Below, in pieces: positions 29,995-39,239 of a stretch of 64,000 nt of DNA; the stretch's first letter is position 1; every line of letters starts with the position of its first letter. The DNA is taken from contig NZ_SLXG01000001.1 of the NCBI RefSeq assembly GCF_004345725.1, positions 186,001 to 250,000 on the forward strand. Direction: 5' to 3'. Source of the stretch: Crenobacter luteus (GTDB taxonomy: Bacteria > Pseudomonadota > Gammaproteobacteria > Burkholderiales > Chromobacteriaceae). Below the pieces are notes generated by a model that saw nothing but the letters and a program-made list of their open reading frames with translations, was not told where the DNA came from and did no database searches. A program made the position numbers and the translations under genes.

Positions 29995-31740
29995 ATGGCA
30001 AAAATGACCGCCGTTGAAGCAGCCGTCCACGTGCTGCTGAAGGAAGGCGTCGATACCGCGTTCGGCGTGCCGGGCGCAGCGATCAACCCGTTCTACTCCG
30101 CGCTGCGCAAAGTCGGCGGCGTGAGCCACGTCCTGGCGCGCCACGTCGAGGGCGCTTCGCACATGGCCGAGGGTTACACCCGCGCCAAGGCCGGCAACGT
30201 CGGCCTGTGTATCGGCACCTCGGGCCCGGCCGGCACCGACATGATCACCGGTCTGTACTCGGCCCAGGCCGACTCGATCCCGATCCTGTGCATCACCGGC
30301 CAGGCGCCGCGTGCCCGTCTGCACAAGGAAGACTTCCAGGCCGTCGACATCGAGTCGATCGCCAAGCCGGTGACCAAGTGGGCCGTGACCGTGCGCGAGC
30401 CGGCGCAGGTGCCGCGCGCGTTCCAGCAAGCCTTCCACCTGATGCGTTCCGGCCGCCCGGGCCCGGTGCTGATCGACCTGCCGTTCGACGTGCAGGTTGC
30501 CGAGATCGACTTCGATCCGGACACCTACGAGCCGCTGCCGCTGCACAAGCCGGCCGCGACCCGTGCCCAGGTCGAAAAGGCGCTGTCGATGCTGGTCGAA
30601 GCCGACCGTCCGCTGATTGTCTCCGGCGGCGGCGTGATCAACGCCGACGCGGCCGACCTGCTGCAAGAATTCGCCGAGATCGTCAACGTGCCGGTGATCC
30701 CGACCCTGATGGGCTGGGGCACCATTCCGGACGACCACCCGCTGATGGCCGGCATGGTCGGTCTGCAGACCTCGCACCGTTACGGCAACGCCACCATGCT
30801 GGCGTCCGACTTCGTGATCGGTATCGGCAACCGCTGGGCCAACCGTCACACCGGTTCGGTGGAAACCTTCACCAAGGGCCGCAAGTTCGTCCACGTCGAC
30901 ATCGAGCCGACCCAGATCGGCCGCGTGTTCGGCCCGGACTACGGCATCGTCTCCGACGCCAAGGCGGCGCTGCAGCTGTTCGTCGAAGTGGCGAAAGAGT
31001 GGAAGGCCGCCGGCAAGCTCAAGAACACCGAGGGCTGGGTCGCCGAGTGCCAGCAGCGCAAGGCCACCATGCACCGCAAGTCGGACTTCGACAACGTGCC
31101 GGTCAAGCCGCAGCGCGTGTACCAGGAAATGAACGCCTTCTTCGGCAAGGACGTGACCTACGTGACGACCATCGGTCTGTCGCAGATCGCCGCGGCCCAG
31201 TTCCTGCACGTGTACGGCCCGCGCCACTGGATCAACTGCGGCCAGGCCGGCCCGCTGGGCTGGACCATCCCGGCCGCGATCGGCGTGAAGACCGCCAATC
31301 CGGACGCCGACGTCGTCGCGATCTCGGGTGACTACGACTTCCAGTTCATGATCGAAGAACTGGCCGTCGCCGCGCAGTTCAAGAAGCCGTACATCCACGT
31401 GCTGGTGAACAACGCCTACCTGGGCCTGATCCGTCAGTCGCAGCGCATGTTCGAGATGGACTACTGCGTGCAGCTGTCGTTCGAGAACATCAACTCGCCG
31501 GAGCTGGGCGTGTACGGCGTCGACCACGTCAAAGTGGCCGAGGGCCTGGGCGTGAAGGCGATCCGCGTCACCAATCCGGACGACATCCAGCCGGCCTTCG
31601 CCCGCGCCCGCGAGCTGATGGCCGAGTTCCAGGTGCCGGTCGTGGTCGAGATCATCCTCGAGCGCGTGACCAACATCGCCATGGGTACAGAGATCGACAA
31701 AGTGACCGAGTTCGAGGAAATCCTCGACCTGCCGGCCTGA
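29995..31740 (+). CDS. gcl: Glyoxylate carboligase
   Basis: 581-aa thiamine-diphosphate enzyme joining two glyoxylates to tartronate semialdehyde plus CO2. The otherwise conserved catalytic glutamate of this superfamily is replaced by Val51 (in [15 protein letters not shown]), the hallmark of Gcl. The ThDP/Mg motif region [18 protein letters not shown] is present. Start at 29995 after GAGGAG. First gene of gcl-hyi-glxR-ttuD, consuming glyoxylate from allantoin breakdown. Confidence 0.97.
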   Translation: MAKMTAVEAAVHVLLKEGVDTAFGVPGAAINPFYSALRKVGGVSHVLARHVEGASHMAEGYTRAKAGNVGLCIGTSGPAGTDMITGLYSAQADSIPILCITGQAPRARLHKEDFQAVDIESIAKPVTKWAVTVREPAQVPRAFQQAFHLMRSGRPGPVLIDLPFDVQVAEIDFDPDTYEPLPLHKPAATRAQVEKALSMLVEADRPLIVSGGGVINADAADLLQEFAEIVNVPVIPTLMGWGTIPDDHPLMAGMVGLQTSHRYGNATMLASDFVIGIGNRWANRHTGSVETFTKGRKFVHVDIEPTQIGRVFGPDYGIVSDAKAALQLFVEVAKEWKAAGKLKNTEGWVAECQQRKATMHRKSDFDNVPVKPQRVYQEMNAFFGKDVTYVTTIGLSQIAAAQFLHVYGPRHWINCGQAGPLGWTIPAAIGVKTANPDADVVAISGDYDFQFMIEELAVAAQFKKPYIHVLVNNAYLGLIRQSQRMFEMDYCVQLSFENINSPELGVYGVDHVKVAEGLGVKAIRVTNPDDIQPAFARARELMAEFQVPVVVEIILERVTNIAMGTEIDKVTEFEEILDLPA

Positions 31741-31749
31741 TCGACCCGA

Positions 31750-31784
31750 GCCCGGACCGCTCCAGCCAGTGGTCCGGGCGTTTT
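31750..31784 (+). terminator. Intercistronic hairpin-T structure between gcl and hyi
   Basis: GCCCGGACC-N12-GGTCCGGGC followed by GTTTT. It has terminator form but lies inside the operon, so it probably reduces downstream transcription or protects gcl mRNA. Confidence 0.65.
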
Positions 31785-31813
31785 ACCGATATCGAAAACC
31801 AGGAGGGACCGAC

Positions 31814-32593
31814 GTGCCTAAGTTTGCCGCCAACCTGACCATGCTGTTCAACGAGGTGGACTTCCTGTCGCGCTTCGAAGCCGCCGCCCAAGCCGGCTTC
31901 AAGGGCGTGGAGTACCTCTTCCCCTACGATTTCGACAAGAACCAGTTGGCCGAGCTGCTCGACAAGCACGGCCTGAAACAGGTTCTGCACAACCTGCCGG
32001 CCGGCAACTGGGCCGGCGGCGAGCGCGGCATCGCCTGCCTGCCGGACCGCGTGAGCGAGTTCCAGGACGGCGTCGGCCGTGCCATCGACTACGCCAAGAC
32101 CCTCGGCTGCACCCAGCTGAACGTGCTGGCCGGCATCGCGCCGCAGGGCGTCGACGCCGACACCGTGCGCGACACCTTCGTGAACAACATCAAGTTCGCC
32201 GCCGACAAACTCGAAGCCGAAGGCATCAAGCTGTTGATCGAGGCGATCAACACCTTCGACATCCCGGGCTTCTACGTGTCGGGCACCCAGCAGACGCTGG
32301 ACCTGATCGCCGCCTCGGGCAGCCAGAACATCTTCGTCCAGTACGACATCTACCACATGCAGCGCATGGAAGGTGAGCTGGCCAACACGATCAAGGCCAA
32401 GCTGCCGCAGATCGCGCACATCCAGCTGGCCGACAACCCGGGCCGCAACGAGCCGGGCACCGGCGAGATCAACTACCCGTTCCTGTTCTCGTTCCTCGAC
32501 GAGATCGGCTACGACGGCTGGATCGGCTGCGAGTACAAGCCGAAGACCACCACCGTGGAAGGCCTCGGCTGGGCCAAGTCCTACCTCGGCTAA
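31814..32593 (+). CDS. hyi: Hydroxypyruvate isomerase
   Basis: 259-aa TIM-barrel protein (AP endonuclease 2/xylose isomerase-like family) interconverting hydroxypyruvate and tartronate semialdehyde. It begins with a GTG at 31814 after AGGAGGG; MPKFAANLTMLFNEV and LLIEAINTFDIPGFY are typical of Hyi. Length matches E. coli Hyi (258). 9-mer copy at 31946 reads LAE. Confidence 0.95.
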   Translation: MPKFAANLTMLFNEVDFLSRFEAAAQAGFKGVEYLFPYDFDKNQLAELLDKHGLKQVLHNLPAGNWAGGERGIACLPDRVSEFQDGVGRAIDYAKTLGCTQLNVLAGIAPQGVDADTVRDTFVNNIKFAADKLEAEGIKLLIEAINTFDIPGFYVSGTQQTLDLIAASGSQNIFVQYDIYHMQRMEGELANTIKAKLPQIAHIQLADNPGRNEPGTGEINYPFLFSFLDEIGYDGWIGCEYKPKTTTVEGLGWAKSYLG

Positions 32594-32628
32594 GCACGAC
32601 TCACAACAAACGAATTAGGAGACTAGGC

Positions 32629-33516
32629 ATGAAAATCGGTTTTATCGGCCTCGGTATCATGGGCGCCCCGATGGCGGGCCATCTGGTTGACGGCGGCCAC
32701 GAGCTGTTCGTGAACACCATCGGCGAAGTGCCGGCCTTCCTGCAGGAAAAAGGCGTGAAGGCGCTGGCTTCGGGCAAGGAAGTGGCCCAGGCTGCCGAGG
32801 TGATCATCACCATGGTGCCGGACACCCCGGACGTGGCCAAGGTGCTGTTCGGCGAGAACGGCGTCGCCGAAGGCCTGTCCGCCGGCAAGATCGTCGTCGA
32901 CATGTCGTCCATCTCGCCGGTCGAGACCAAGGAATTCGCCAAGAAGGTCGAAGCGCTCGGCTGCCAGTACGTCGACGCTCCGGTGTCCGGTGGCGAAGTC
33001 GGCGCGAAAGCCGCCACGCTGTCGATCATGTGCGGCGGCCCGGAAGCGGCCTTCGACAAGGTGCTGCCGATCCTGCAACTGATGGGCAAGAACATCACCC
33101 GCGTCGGCGAGAACGGCGACGGCCAGACCGCCAAGGTCGCCAACCAGATGATCGTCGCGCTGACCATCGAAGCGGTCGGCGAAGCGCTGCTGTTCGCGTC
33201 CAAGCTGGGCGCCGACCCGGCCAAGGTTCGTCAGGCTCTTCTGGGTGGCTTCGCCTCGTCGAAGATCCTCGAAGTGCACGGCGAGCGCATGTACAAGCGC
33301 ACCTTCAACCCGGGCTTCCGCATCGCGCTGCACCAGAAGGACCTGAACCTGGCGCTGTCCAACGCGCAGAAGCTGGGTCTGGCGCTGCCGGCGACCGCGC
33401 TGTGCCAGCAGCTGTTCAACACCTGCGTGGCCAACGGCGGCGCGGCGTGGGACCACAGCGCCCTGGTGCGTGCCCTGGAAGTGATGGGCAACTACGAGAT
33501 CCCGGCCCAGGAATAA
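32629..33516 (+). CDS. glxR: Tartronate semialdehyde reductase
   Basis: 295-aa beta-hydroxyacid dehydrogenase reducing tartronate semialdehyde to D-glycerate. N-terminal NAD(P) motif GFIGLGIMGAPMAGHL, substrate motif DAPVSGGEVGA (about 120) and catalytic lysine in GQTAKVANQ (about 171). AGGAG precedes the ATG. Third gene of the glyoxylate operon. Confidence 0.96.
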   Translation: MKIGFIGLGIMGAPMAGHLVDGGHELFVNTIGEVPAFLQEKGVKALASGKEVAQAAEVIITMVPDTPDVAKVLFGENGVAEGLSAGKIVVDMSSISPVETKEFAKKVEALGCQYVDAPVSGGEVGAKAATLSIMCGGPEAAFDKVLPILQLMGKNITRVGENGDGQTAKVANQMIVALTIEAVGEALLFASKLGADPAKVRQALLGGFASSKILEVHGERMYKRTFNPGFRIALHQKDLNLALSNAQKLGLALPATALCQQLFNTCVANGGAAWDHSALVRALEVMGNYEIPAQE

Positions 33517-33542
33517 TCTGGCCTGATCGCCTGATCTGACAG

Positions 33543-33580
33543 AAAGTCGCCTGGGCCCCGTCGGGGTCGGGCGACTTTGT
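33543..33580 (+). terminator. Intercistronic hairpin between glxR and ttuD
   Basis: AAAGTCGCC ... GGCGACTTT with an inner CCCCG-T-CGGGG stem, followed by GTTTATT. Probably a partial terminator within the operon. Confidence 0.6.
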
Positions 33581-33630
33581 TTATTTACGGGGACGGCGAC
33601 GCCGCCCCGCCAAGAAAAACTGGAGGAGAC

Positions 33631-34923
33631 ATGTCGAACGCCCACGTTCCGGCCAACCCGGCCGAGGCGCGCGCCTTCCTGCGCGGCCTGTTCGACGCCG
33701 CGGTCAAGGCCGCGCTGCCGTACGACACCCTGGCGCAGTACCTGCCCGAACCGCCCAAGGGCCGCACCGTGGTGATCGGCGCCGGCAAGGGCGCCGCGTC
33801 GATGGCGCAGGCGCTGGAGCAGCACTGGCAGGGCCCGCTCGAGGGCATGGTGATCACCCGTTACGCGCACGACCTGCCGACCAAGCACATTCGCGTGGTA
33901 CAGGCCTCGCACCCGGTGCCGGACGCCGCCGGCGAGAAGGCCGCGCTCGAGGTGCTCGAGTCGGTCAAGGGCCTGACCGAGGACGACCTGGTGATCTGCC
34001 TGATCTCCGGCGGCGGCTCGGCCTTGCTGTCGCTGCCGGTGCCCGGCATCACGCTGGACGAGAAGCGCGCCGTCAACAAGGCGCTACTGAAATCGGGCGC
34101 GCAGATCTCGGAGATGAACTGCGTGCGCAAGCACCTGTCGGCGATCAAGGGCGGCCAGCTGGCCGCCGCCTGCTACCCGGCGCGCGTGGTGACGCTGATG
34201 ATCTCCGACGTGCCGGGAGACGACCCGTCGGTGATCGCCTCCGGCCCGACCGTGCCGGACCCGTCCACCTTCGCGCAGGCGCGCGAGGTGATCGCCAAGT
34301 ACGGCATCGAGCTGCCGGCGTCGGTGAAGGCCTACCTCGAGGCGGGCCAGAACGAGACCCCGAAGCCGGGTGATCCGCGTCTGGCGCGTTGCGAAGGCCA
34401 CATCATCTCGACCCCGCAGCACGCGCTGCAGGCGGCCGCCCGCCTCGCGCGCGAGCACGGCGTGACGCCGATCGTGCTGGGCGACACCATCGAGGGCGAA
34501 TCGCGCGACGTGGCGCTGGTGCACGCCGGCATCGTGCGCCAGATCGTCGGCTTCGACGAGCCGGCGGCCAAGCCGTGCGTGATCATCTCCGGCGGCGAAA
34601 CCACCGTCACCGTGCGCGGCAACGGCCGCGGCGGCCGCTGCGCCGAGTTCCTGTTGCAGCTGACCATCGCGCTGGAAGGTCAGGCGGGCGTGTACGCGCT
34701 GGCGTGCGACACCGACGGCATCGACGGCTCGGAAGACAACGCCGGTTGCATCACCGCGCCGGACACGCTGGCGCGCGCGGAGGCGATCGGCGAATCGGCC
34801 AAGGCGCGTCTGGCGAACAACGACGCCTACACCTTCTTCCAGGCGCTCGACGACCTGATCGTCACCGGCCCGACTCGCACCAACGTCAACGACTTCCGCG
34901 CCATCCTGGTGCTGCCGAACTGA
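33631..34923 (+). CDS. ttuD: Glycerate kinase, MOFRL (GckA/TtuD) type
   Basis: 430-aa kinase phosphorylating D-glycerate, most likely to 2-phosphoglycerate. It belongs to the GckA/TtuD family (older annotations say hydroxypyruvate reductase). Conserved parts are GAGKGAASMAQALE, CLISGGGSALL, ISDVPGDDPSVIASGPT and the C-terminal MOFRL segment with CDTDGIDGSEDNAG. Start at 33631 after GGAGGAG. It feeds glycolysis just above pyruvate kinase, whose gene converges on it. Confidence 0.92.
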   Translation: MSNAHVPANPAEARAFLRGLFDAAVKAALPYDTLAQYLPEPPKGRTVVIGAGKGAASMAQALEQHWQGPLEGMVITRYAHDLPTKHIRVVQASHPVPDAAGEKAALEVLESVKGLTEDDLVICLISGGGSALLSLPVPGITLDEKRAVNKALLKSGAQISEMNCVRKHLSAIKGGQLAAACYPARVVTLMISDVPGDDPSVIASGPTVPDPSTFAQAREVIAKYGIELPASVKAYLEAGQNETPKPGDPRLARCEGHIISTPQHALQAAARLAREHGVTPIVLGDTIEGESRDVALVHAGIVRQIVGFDEPAAKPCVIISGGETTVTVRGNGRGGRCAEFLLQLTIALEGQAGVYALACDTDGIDGSEDNAGCITAPDTLARAEAIGESAKARLANNDAYTFFQALDDLIVTGPTRTNVNDFRAILVLPN

Positions 34924-34977
34924 GTCGTCGACAGTCTGAAATTCAAGCGCATCCGAATCGTGCTTGATTTGTTGTTG

Positions 34978-35001
34978 CCCCGGCTTCGGCCGGGGTTTTT
35001 T
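34978..35001 (+). terminator. Terminator of the gcl operon
   Basis: CCCCGGC-TTCG-GCCGGGG followed by six T residues. Confidence 0.92.
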
Positions 35002-35038
35002 CTTGCGCGTAGCGCGTGCGGCTCCGTCCGGGCGGAGC

Positions 35039-35071
35039 TTGGCCGAGGCGAAGGCCTGCTGGCTCGGCCAA
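35039..35071. repeat. Inverted pair of the 9-mer between ttuD and pyk
   Basis: TTGGCCGAG (35039-35047) and CTCGGCCAA (35063-35071) with a 15-base loop, between two facing terminators. Confidence 0.8.
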
Positions 35072-35095
35072 CTTCGGCGCAGGGGAGGGCGGGCA

Positions 35096-35122
35096 CAAAA
35101 AAGGGCGGGGAAGCCCCCGCCC
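35096..35122 (-). terminator. Terminator of pyk
   Basis: On the minus strand GGGCGGGG-type stem (35103-35110 with 35114-35122) followed by TTTTTT. Confidence 0.85.
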
Positions 35123-35147
35123 GAAGCGCGCTTATCCGGTGCGCCGC

Positions 35148-36578
35148 TTATTGCTGCAGTTCGCCGACGCGGACGATCAGCATGTTGTTGGTCGCGCCCG
35201 GCTTGCCCATCTGTTCGCCGACGGTCATCAGCACCAGGTCGCCCTTCTCGACCGCGCCGGCGTCGAGCAGCGCCCGCTCGGCCTGCGCCAGCGCCGCCTC
35301 GCGGGTGGTGGCGATCGCGTCGGTCTTCATCGGGAACACGTCGCGGAACACGCTGACCTTGCGGCGGGTGGTTTCTTCCGGGGTCACCGCGTAGATCGGC
35401 ACGCCGGAGTCGACGCGGCTCATCCACAGCGCGGTCGAGCCGGACTGGGTCAGCGCGGCGATCGCCTTGACCTTGATGTGCTGCGCGGTAAACAGCGTCG
35501 CCATCGCGATCGACTGGTCGACCTGGTGCTGTTCGCGGTTCAACAGCTCGATGTCGAAGGAGTTCGCGTACGACTGCTCGGCGGCCACGCACACGCGCGC
35601 CATCGCCTCGACGGTCTCGACCGGGTACTCGCCGGCGGCGGTCTCGGCCGACAGCATCACCGCGTCGGTGCCATCGAGCACGGCGTTGGCGACGTCGGAC
35701 ACCTCGGCGCGGGTCGGCACCGGGCTGCTGATCATCGATTCCATCATCTGGGTCGCGGTGATCACGAACTTGTTGCGCTCGCGTGCCATGCGGATCATCC
35801 GTTTTTGCAGCGCCGGCACCGCGGCGTCGCCGACTTCGACCGCCAGGTCGCCGCGGGCGACCATGATGCCGTCGGTGGCGTCGAGGATTTCCTCGAGCTT
35901 GTCGATCGCCTCGCAGCGTTCGATCTTGGCGACCAGGAGAGCGTGGCCGCCGGCGGCCTTGACCAGCTCGCGCGCCTCGTTCATGTCGGCGGCGTTCTTC
36001 GGGAAGGAGACGGCGATGTAGTCGGCTTGCAGCGCGACTGCGGTCTTCAGGTCTTCCTTGTCCTTGTCGGTCAGCGCCGGGGCGGACAGGCCGCCGCCTT
36101 GCTGGTTGATGCCCTTGTTGTTCGACAGCTTGCCGCCGACGCGCACGGTGGTGAAGATCTTGGCGCCTTCGACGCGGTCGACGTCGAGCACGATCTTGCC
36201 GTCGTCCAAGAGCAGCACGGCGCCGGCGGCGACGTCGTTCGGCAGGTCCTTGTAGTCGAGGCCGACGGTGTCCTGGTTGCCCAGCTCGCATTCGGCGTCG
36301 AGCACGAAGGTCGCGCCCTTGACGAGCATGATCGAACCGTCGGCGAACTTGCCGACGCGGATTTTCGGGCCCTGCAGGTCGGCGAGGATGCCGACGCAGG
36401 TGCCGACGTTGTCGGCCGCCTGGCGGATCATCTGCGCACGGCCGATGTGGTCTTCGGGCTTGCCGTGCGAGAAGTTGAGGCGGGCGACGTTGACGCCCGC
36501 GGCGATCATCTGCTGCAGCGTCTCCAGGTTGTTGCTGGCCGGACCGAGCGTCGCGACGATCTTGGTGCCTCTGAACAT
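35148..36578 (-). CDS. pyk: Pyruvate kinase
   Basis: 476-aa glycolytic enzyme making pyruvate and ATP from phosphoenolpyruvate. N-terminal TKIVATLGPAS and RLNFSHGKPEDH, active-site signature VAKIERCEAIDKLEEIL and MVARGDLAVEVG are clear. ATG 36578 (MFRGTKIV) is preferred; an ATG 15 bases upstream would add five residues. In pseudomonads a pyk gene follows gcl-hyi-glxR-ttuD in one operon; here it has been kept next door but inverted. Confidence 0.96.
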   Translation of the reverse strand: MFRGTKIVATLGPASNNLETLQQMIAAGVNVARLNFSHGKPEDHIGRAQMIRQAADNVGTCVGILADLQGPKIRVGKFADGSIMLVKGATFVLDAECELGNQDTVGLDYKDLPNDVAAGAVLLLDDGKIVLDVDRVEGAKIFTTVRVGGKLSNNKGINQQGGGLSAPALTDKDKEDLKTAVALQADYIAVSFPKNAADMNEARELVKAAGGHALLVAKIERCEAIDKLEEILDATDGIMVARGDLAVEVGDAAVPALQKRMIRMARERNKFVITATQMMESMISSPVPTRAEVSDVANAVLDGTDAVMLSAETAAGEYPVETVEAMARVCVAAEQSYANSFDIELLNREQHQVDQSIAMATLFTAQHIKVKAIAALTQSGSTALWMSRVDSGVPIYAVTPEETTRRKVSVFRDVFPMKTDAIATTREAALAQAERALLDAGAVEKGDLVLMTVGEQMGKPGATNNMLIVRVGELQQ

Positions 36579-36604
36579 GCTCTCTGTCTCCATCTGGTGG
36601 TTGT

Positions 36605-36632
36605 GAAAAAGCCGGCTTGCGCCGGCTTTTCT
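36605..36632 (-). terminator. Terminator of puuD
   Basis: GCCGGC-N4-GCCGGC stem, on the minus strand followed by TTTTTC; directly after the puuD stop codon. Confidence 0.85.
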
Positions 36633-36638
36633 TAGGGG

Positions 36639-37892
36639 TTACTTCGCGCCTGCGCTGACCCACTGATCGACCAGAGCGCGCTCTTCGTCGGTCATTTGGG
36701 TCATGTTGCCGAGCGGCATGTACTTCGACTTCACCGCGGTGTTGATGCGGGCCGCGTTGGCGCGCACCACGCTTTCCTGGTCGAGCACGAGGCCGGCCGG
36801 CGCGGCGGCGAAGCCGGGCTGGGTCGGCTTGGCGGCGTGGCAGGCCACGCAGCGCTTTTCCATCACGTCGTGGATCGCGTCGTAGCTGACGCCGGCGGCG
36901 ACGGCGGCGGCCGGGGCCGAGCCGTCAGCGCTGGCGGCCGGGGCGGCTTCGGCGACCGGCGCCGATTCGAGCGCCCGCTGCGGCGCGCCGACGAACAGCG
37001 CGGCGACGATCACGGCGGTGCCGGCGGCCGGCAGCGCGTACAGCTTCTTGCCGGCGTGCATCAGCACGAAGAACTGACGGATCAGCGCGCCCGACACGAT
37101 GATCAGCGACATGATCAGCCAGGCCTGCTCGTGGCTGTAGGTGAACGCGTAGTGGTTGCTGATCATCAGGAACACGACCGGCAGCGTGAAGTAGGTGTTG
37201 TGCACCGAGCGCTGCTTGCCGCGCTTGCCGTCCAGCGGGTTCGGCGCGCGGCCGGCCTTGATGTCGTTGAACATGCGGCGCTGGCCCGGGATGATCCAGA
37301 AGAACACGTTGGCCGACATACACGTCGCCATCACGGCGCCGGTGATCAGGAAGGCGGCGCGGCCCTGGAAGATGTGGCTGGTCGCGTAGGCGACGGCGAT
37401 CACCATCACGGCCACGGCGATCGACAGCACGCCGTCGCGGTTCATGGTCGGGCTGATCAGGCGGCACAGCGCGTCGTAGACCACCCAGCCGCCGACCAGG
37501 AAGGCCACGGCGATGGCGGAAGCGGCGGCGCCGGACAGCTCCATCTTGGCCGGGTCGACCAGGTAGATGCTGGCGTTGGCCAGGTAGAGCAGCGCGAACA
37601 GCGCGAAGCCGGACAGCCAGGTCGTGTACGACTTCCAGTACGACCAGTGCACGTCGTCGTTCAGTTCGAACGGCGGGTTGGTCAGGTATTTCTGGCTGTG
37701 GTAGAAGCCGCCGCCGTGCACGGCGAACATCTCGCCGAACACGCCGCGTTTGATCGAGGGCTCGTCGGTCGGTTTCTTCAGGCCGTTGTCGAGCATCACG
37801 AAGTAGATCGATTCACCGATCCACGAGATGGCGGCGATCACGTGCAACCAGCGCAAGAGCAGGTTGGCCCAGTCAAGCAGGTAGTTTTCCAT
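36639..37892 (-). CDS. puuD: Membrane urate hydroxylase with C-terminal cytochrome c
   Basis: 417-aa PuuD-type urate oxidase. About eight membrane helices (from residue 10) form the urate hydroxylase domain with WLHVIAAISWIGESIYFV. After an Ala/Pro-rich linker (about 300-330) comes a cytochrome c domain with heme motif CVACH at 348-352 and a Met in YMPLGNM. It oxidises urate to 5-hydroxyisourate and passes electrons to cytochrome rather than to oxygen directly. uraH, for the next step, lies just upstream on the same strand. Confidence 0.93.
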   Translation of the reverse strand: MENYLLDWANLLLRWLHVIAAISWIGESIYFVMLDNGLKKPTDEPSIKRGVFGEMFAVHGGGFYHSQKYLTNPPFELNDDVHWSYWKSYTTWLSGFALFALLYLANASIYLVDPAKMELSGAAASAIAVAFLVGGWVVYDALCRLISPTMNRDGVLSIAVAVMVIAVAYATSHIFQGRAAFLITGAVMATCMSANVFFWIIPGQRRMFNDIKAGRAPNPLDGKRGKQRSVHNTYFTLPVVFLMISNHYAFTYSHEQAWLIMSLIIVSGALIRQFFVLMHAGKKLYALPAAGTAVIVAALFVGAPQRALESAPVAEAAPAASADGSAPAAAVAAGVSYDAIHDVMEKRCVACHAAKPTQPGFAAAPAGLVLDQESVVRANAARINTAVKSKYMPLGNMTQMTDEERALVDQWVSAGAK

Positions 37893-37940
37893 TAGATCAT
37901 GTCTCCAGTTATCGCGTCACACGTCGAGCGCGTGTGTTGA

Positions 37941-38294
37941 TCAGCTGCCGCGGTAGGTCGAGTAGGTCCACGGCGTCACGACCAGCGGCACGTGGTAGTG
38001 CTCGGTCGGGTTGCTGATGCCGAAGCGCAACACCACCACGTCGACGAAGCGCGGTTCGGGCAGGTTGACGCCCTTGCGGCCGAAGTATTCGCCGACATGG
38101 AACTGGATTTCATAAACGCCGGCGGTCAGCGCGTCGCCTTCGAGCAGCGGCTGGTCGACGCGGCCGTCGCTGTTGGTCCGGCTTTCGGCGACCTGGGTGC
38201 GCACCTCGTTCTCGACGCGGAACACCTTGACGGCGACCTCGGCGGCGGGTTTGCCATGCATCGTGTCAAGCACGTGGGTAGTCAGTTTTCCCAT
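37941..38294 (-). CDS. uraH: 5-hydroxyisourate hydrolase (transthyretin-like)
   Basis: 117-aa enzyme hydrolysing 5-hydroxyisourate to OHCU. It begins LTTHVLDTMHGKPA and ends in the diagnostic tetrapeptide YRGS. Conserved active-site groups include the N-terminal His in THVLD and the PTEHYHVPLV segment. It is first of uraH-puuD and is divergent from a GntR regulator gene. Confidence 0.96.
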   Translation of the reverse strand: MGKLTTHVLDTMHGKPAAEVAVKVFRVENEVRTQVAESRTNSDGRVDQPLLEGDALTAGVYEIQFHVGEYFGRKGVNLPEPRFVDVVVLRFGISNPTEHYHVPLVVTPWTYSTYRGS

Positions 38295-38363
38295 GAGGTT
38301 CTCTCCTCTTATTGAATATTTAATCTTTGCCCTGTTGCAGCTTCGTTGCGCGGAGCAAAAATT

Positions 38364-38415
38364 GTCAACAATTTGTGTTGACGATATTCGCTCGCGGCTC
38401 CAATAATTGTCAACA
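38364..38415. promoter_or_regulatory. GTCAACA operator repeats between uraH and the GntR gene
   Basis: Perfect inverted repeat GTCAACA-N5-TGTTGAC at 38364-38382 and a further GTCAACA at 38409-38415; both copies sit in ATTGTCAACAA. These are plausible sites of the adjacent GntR regulator controlling the divergent uraH-puuD and gntR-puuE units. Confidence 0.6.
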
Positions 38416-38464
38416 AAATTTTGGAAACAATTCCCGCATCTCGGAAATTTAGTGAGACCAAACG

Positions 38465-39220
38465 ATGACGCCCACTGAAGCGCCAGCGGTGTCCGGTATC
38501 CGGCCCGAAAAGTCCGTTTGGGACAGTCAAGTCCTCGATGGCGAACCTCTGAACGAGGTCGACCGTATCTATGCGGAAATTCTCGACGCGGTCATCGACC
38601 AGCGTCTGCTGCCCGGCGTGAAACTGACCGAGGCGGTGCTGTGCGACGTGTTCCACTGCTCGCGCGGCATGGTGCGCGCCGCGCTCGCCAAGCTCGCCCA
38701 CGACGAGATCGTCGAGATCCAGCCCAACCGCGGCGCCTTCGTCGCCACGCCCGACGTCAAGGAGACGCACGACATCTTCGAGGCGCGTCGCATGGTCGAG
38801 GGCGCCATCCTCAAGAAGCTGATGGGCATGCCCGACCTCGAGTCGCGTCTGGCCTCGCTGAGCAGCCTGGTCGACGAGGAGCGCGCCGCCTTCGCCAACG
38901 GCGACCGCAGCGCCTGGATCCGCCTGTCCAACCATTTTCACGTCAAGCTCGCGCAGTTGGCCGAAAACGCGGTGCTGACCGACCTGATGCGCGGGCTCAC
39001 GAGCCGCACCTCGCTGATCATCGCGCTCTACGACGTGCCCGGCCGTAGCGCCTGCTCCTTCGACGAGCACGACGTGATCCTCGACTGCCTGGCCCGCCGC
39101 GACCTCGACGCCGCGCTGGCGGCGATGCACCACCATCTGCAGGACTGCGAGCAGCGCCTGCGCCTGAGCGACGAGGAAATCCAATCCGACTTGAGGGCGG
39201 TTTTCACCTTCAAACGTTAA
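38465..39220 (+). CDS. GntR/FadR-family regulator of urate or allantoin catabolism
   Basis: 251-aa regulator with an N-terminal GntR winged HTH (about residues 35-95, GVKLTEAVLCDVFHCSRGMVRAAL... in part) and a C-terminal FCD ligand-binding domain with the histidine-rich end AALAAMHHHLQDCEQRL. Start codon ATG at 38465 with a weak ribosome site. It is 19 bp before puuE and divergent from uraH. GntR proteins such as HpxS serve purine pathways elsewhere; the effector here is unknown. Confidence 0.85.
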   Translation: MTPTEAPAVSGIRPEKSVWDSQVLDGEPLNEVDRIYAEILDAVIDQRLLPGVKLTEAVLCDVFHCSRGMVRAALAKLAHDEIVEIQPNRGAFVATPDVKETHDIFEARRMVEGAILKKLMGMPDLESRLASLSSLVDEERAAFANGDRSAWIRLSNHFHVKLAQLAENAVLTDLMRGLTSRTSLIIALYDVPGRSACSFDEHDVILDCLARRDLDAALAAMHHHLQDCEQRLRLSDEEIQSDLRAVFTFKR

Positions 39221-39239
39221 AACGACACCCGGAGGAAAC

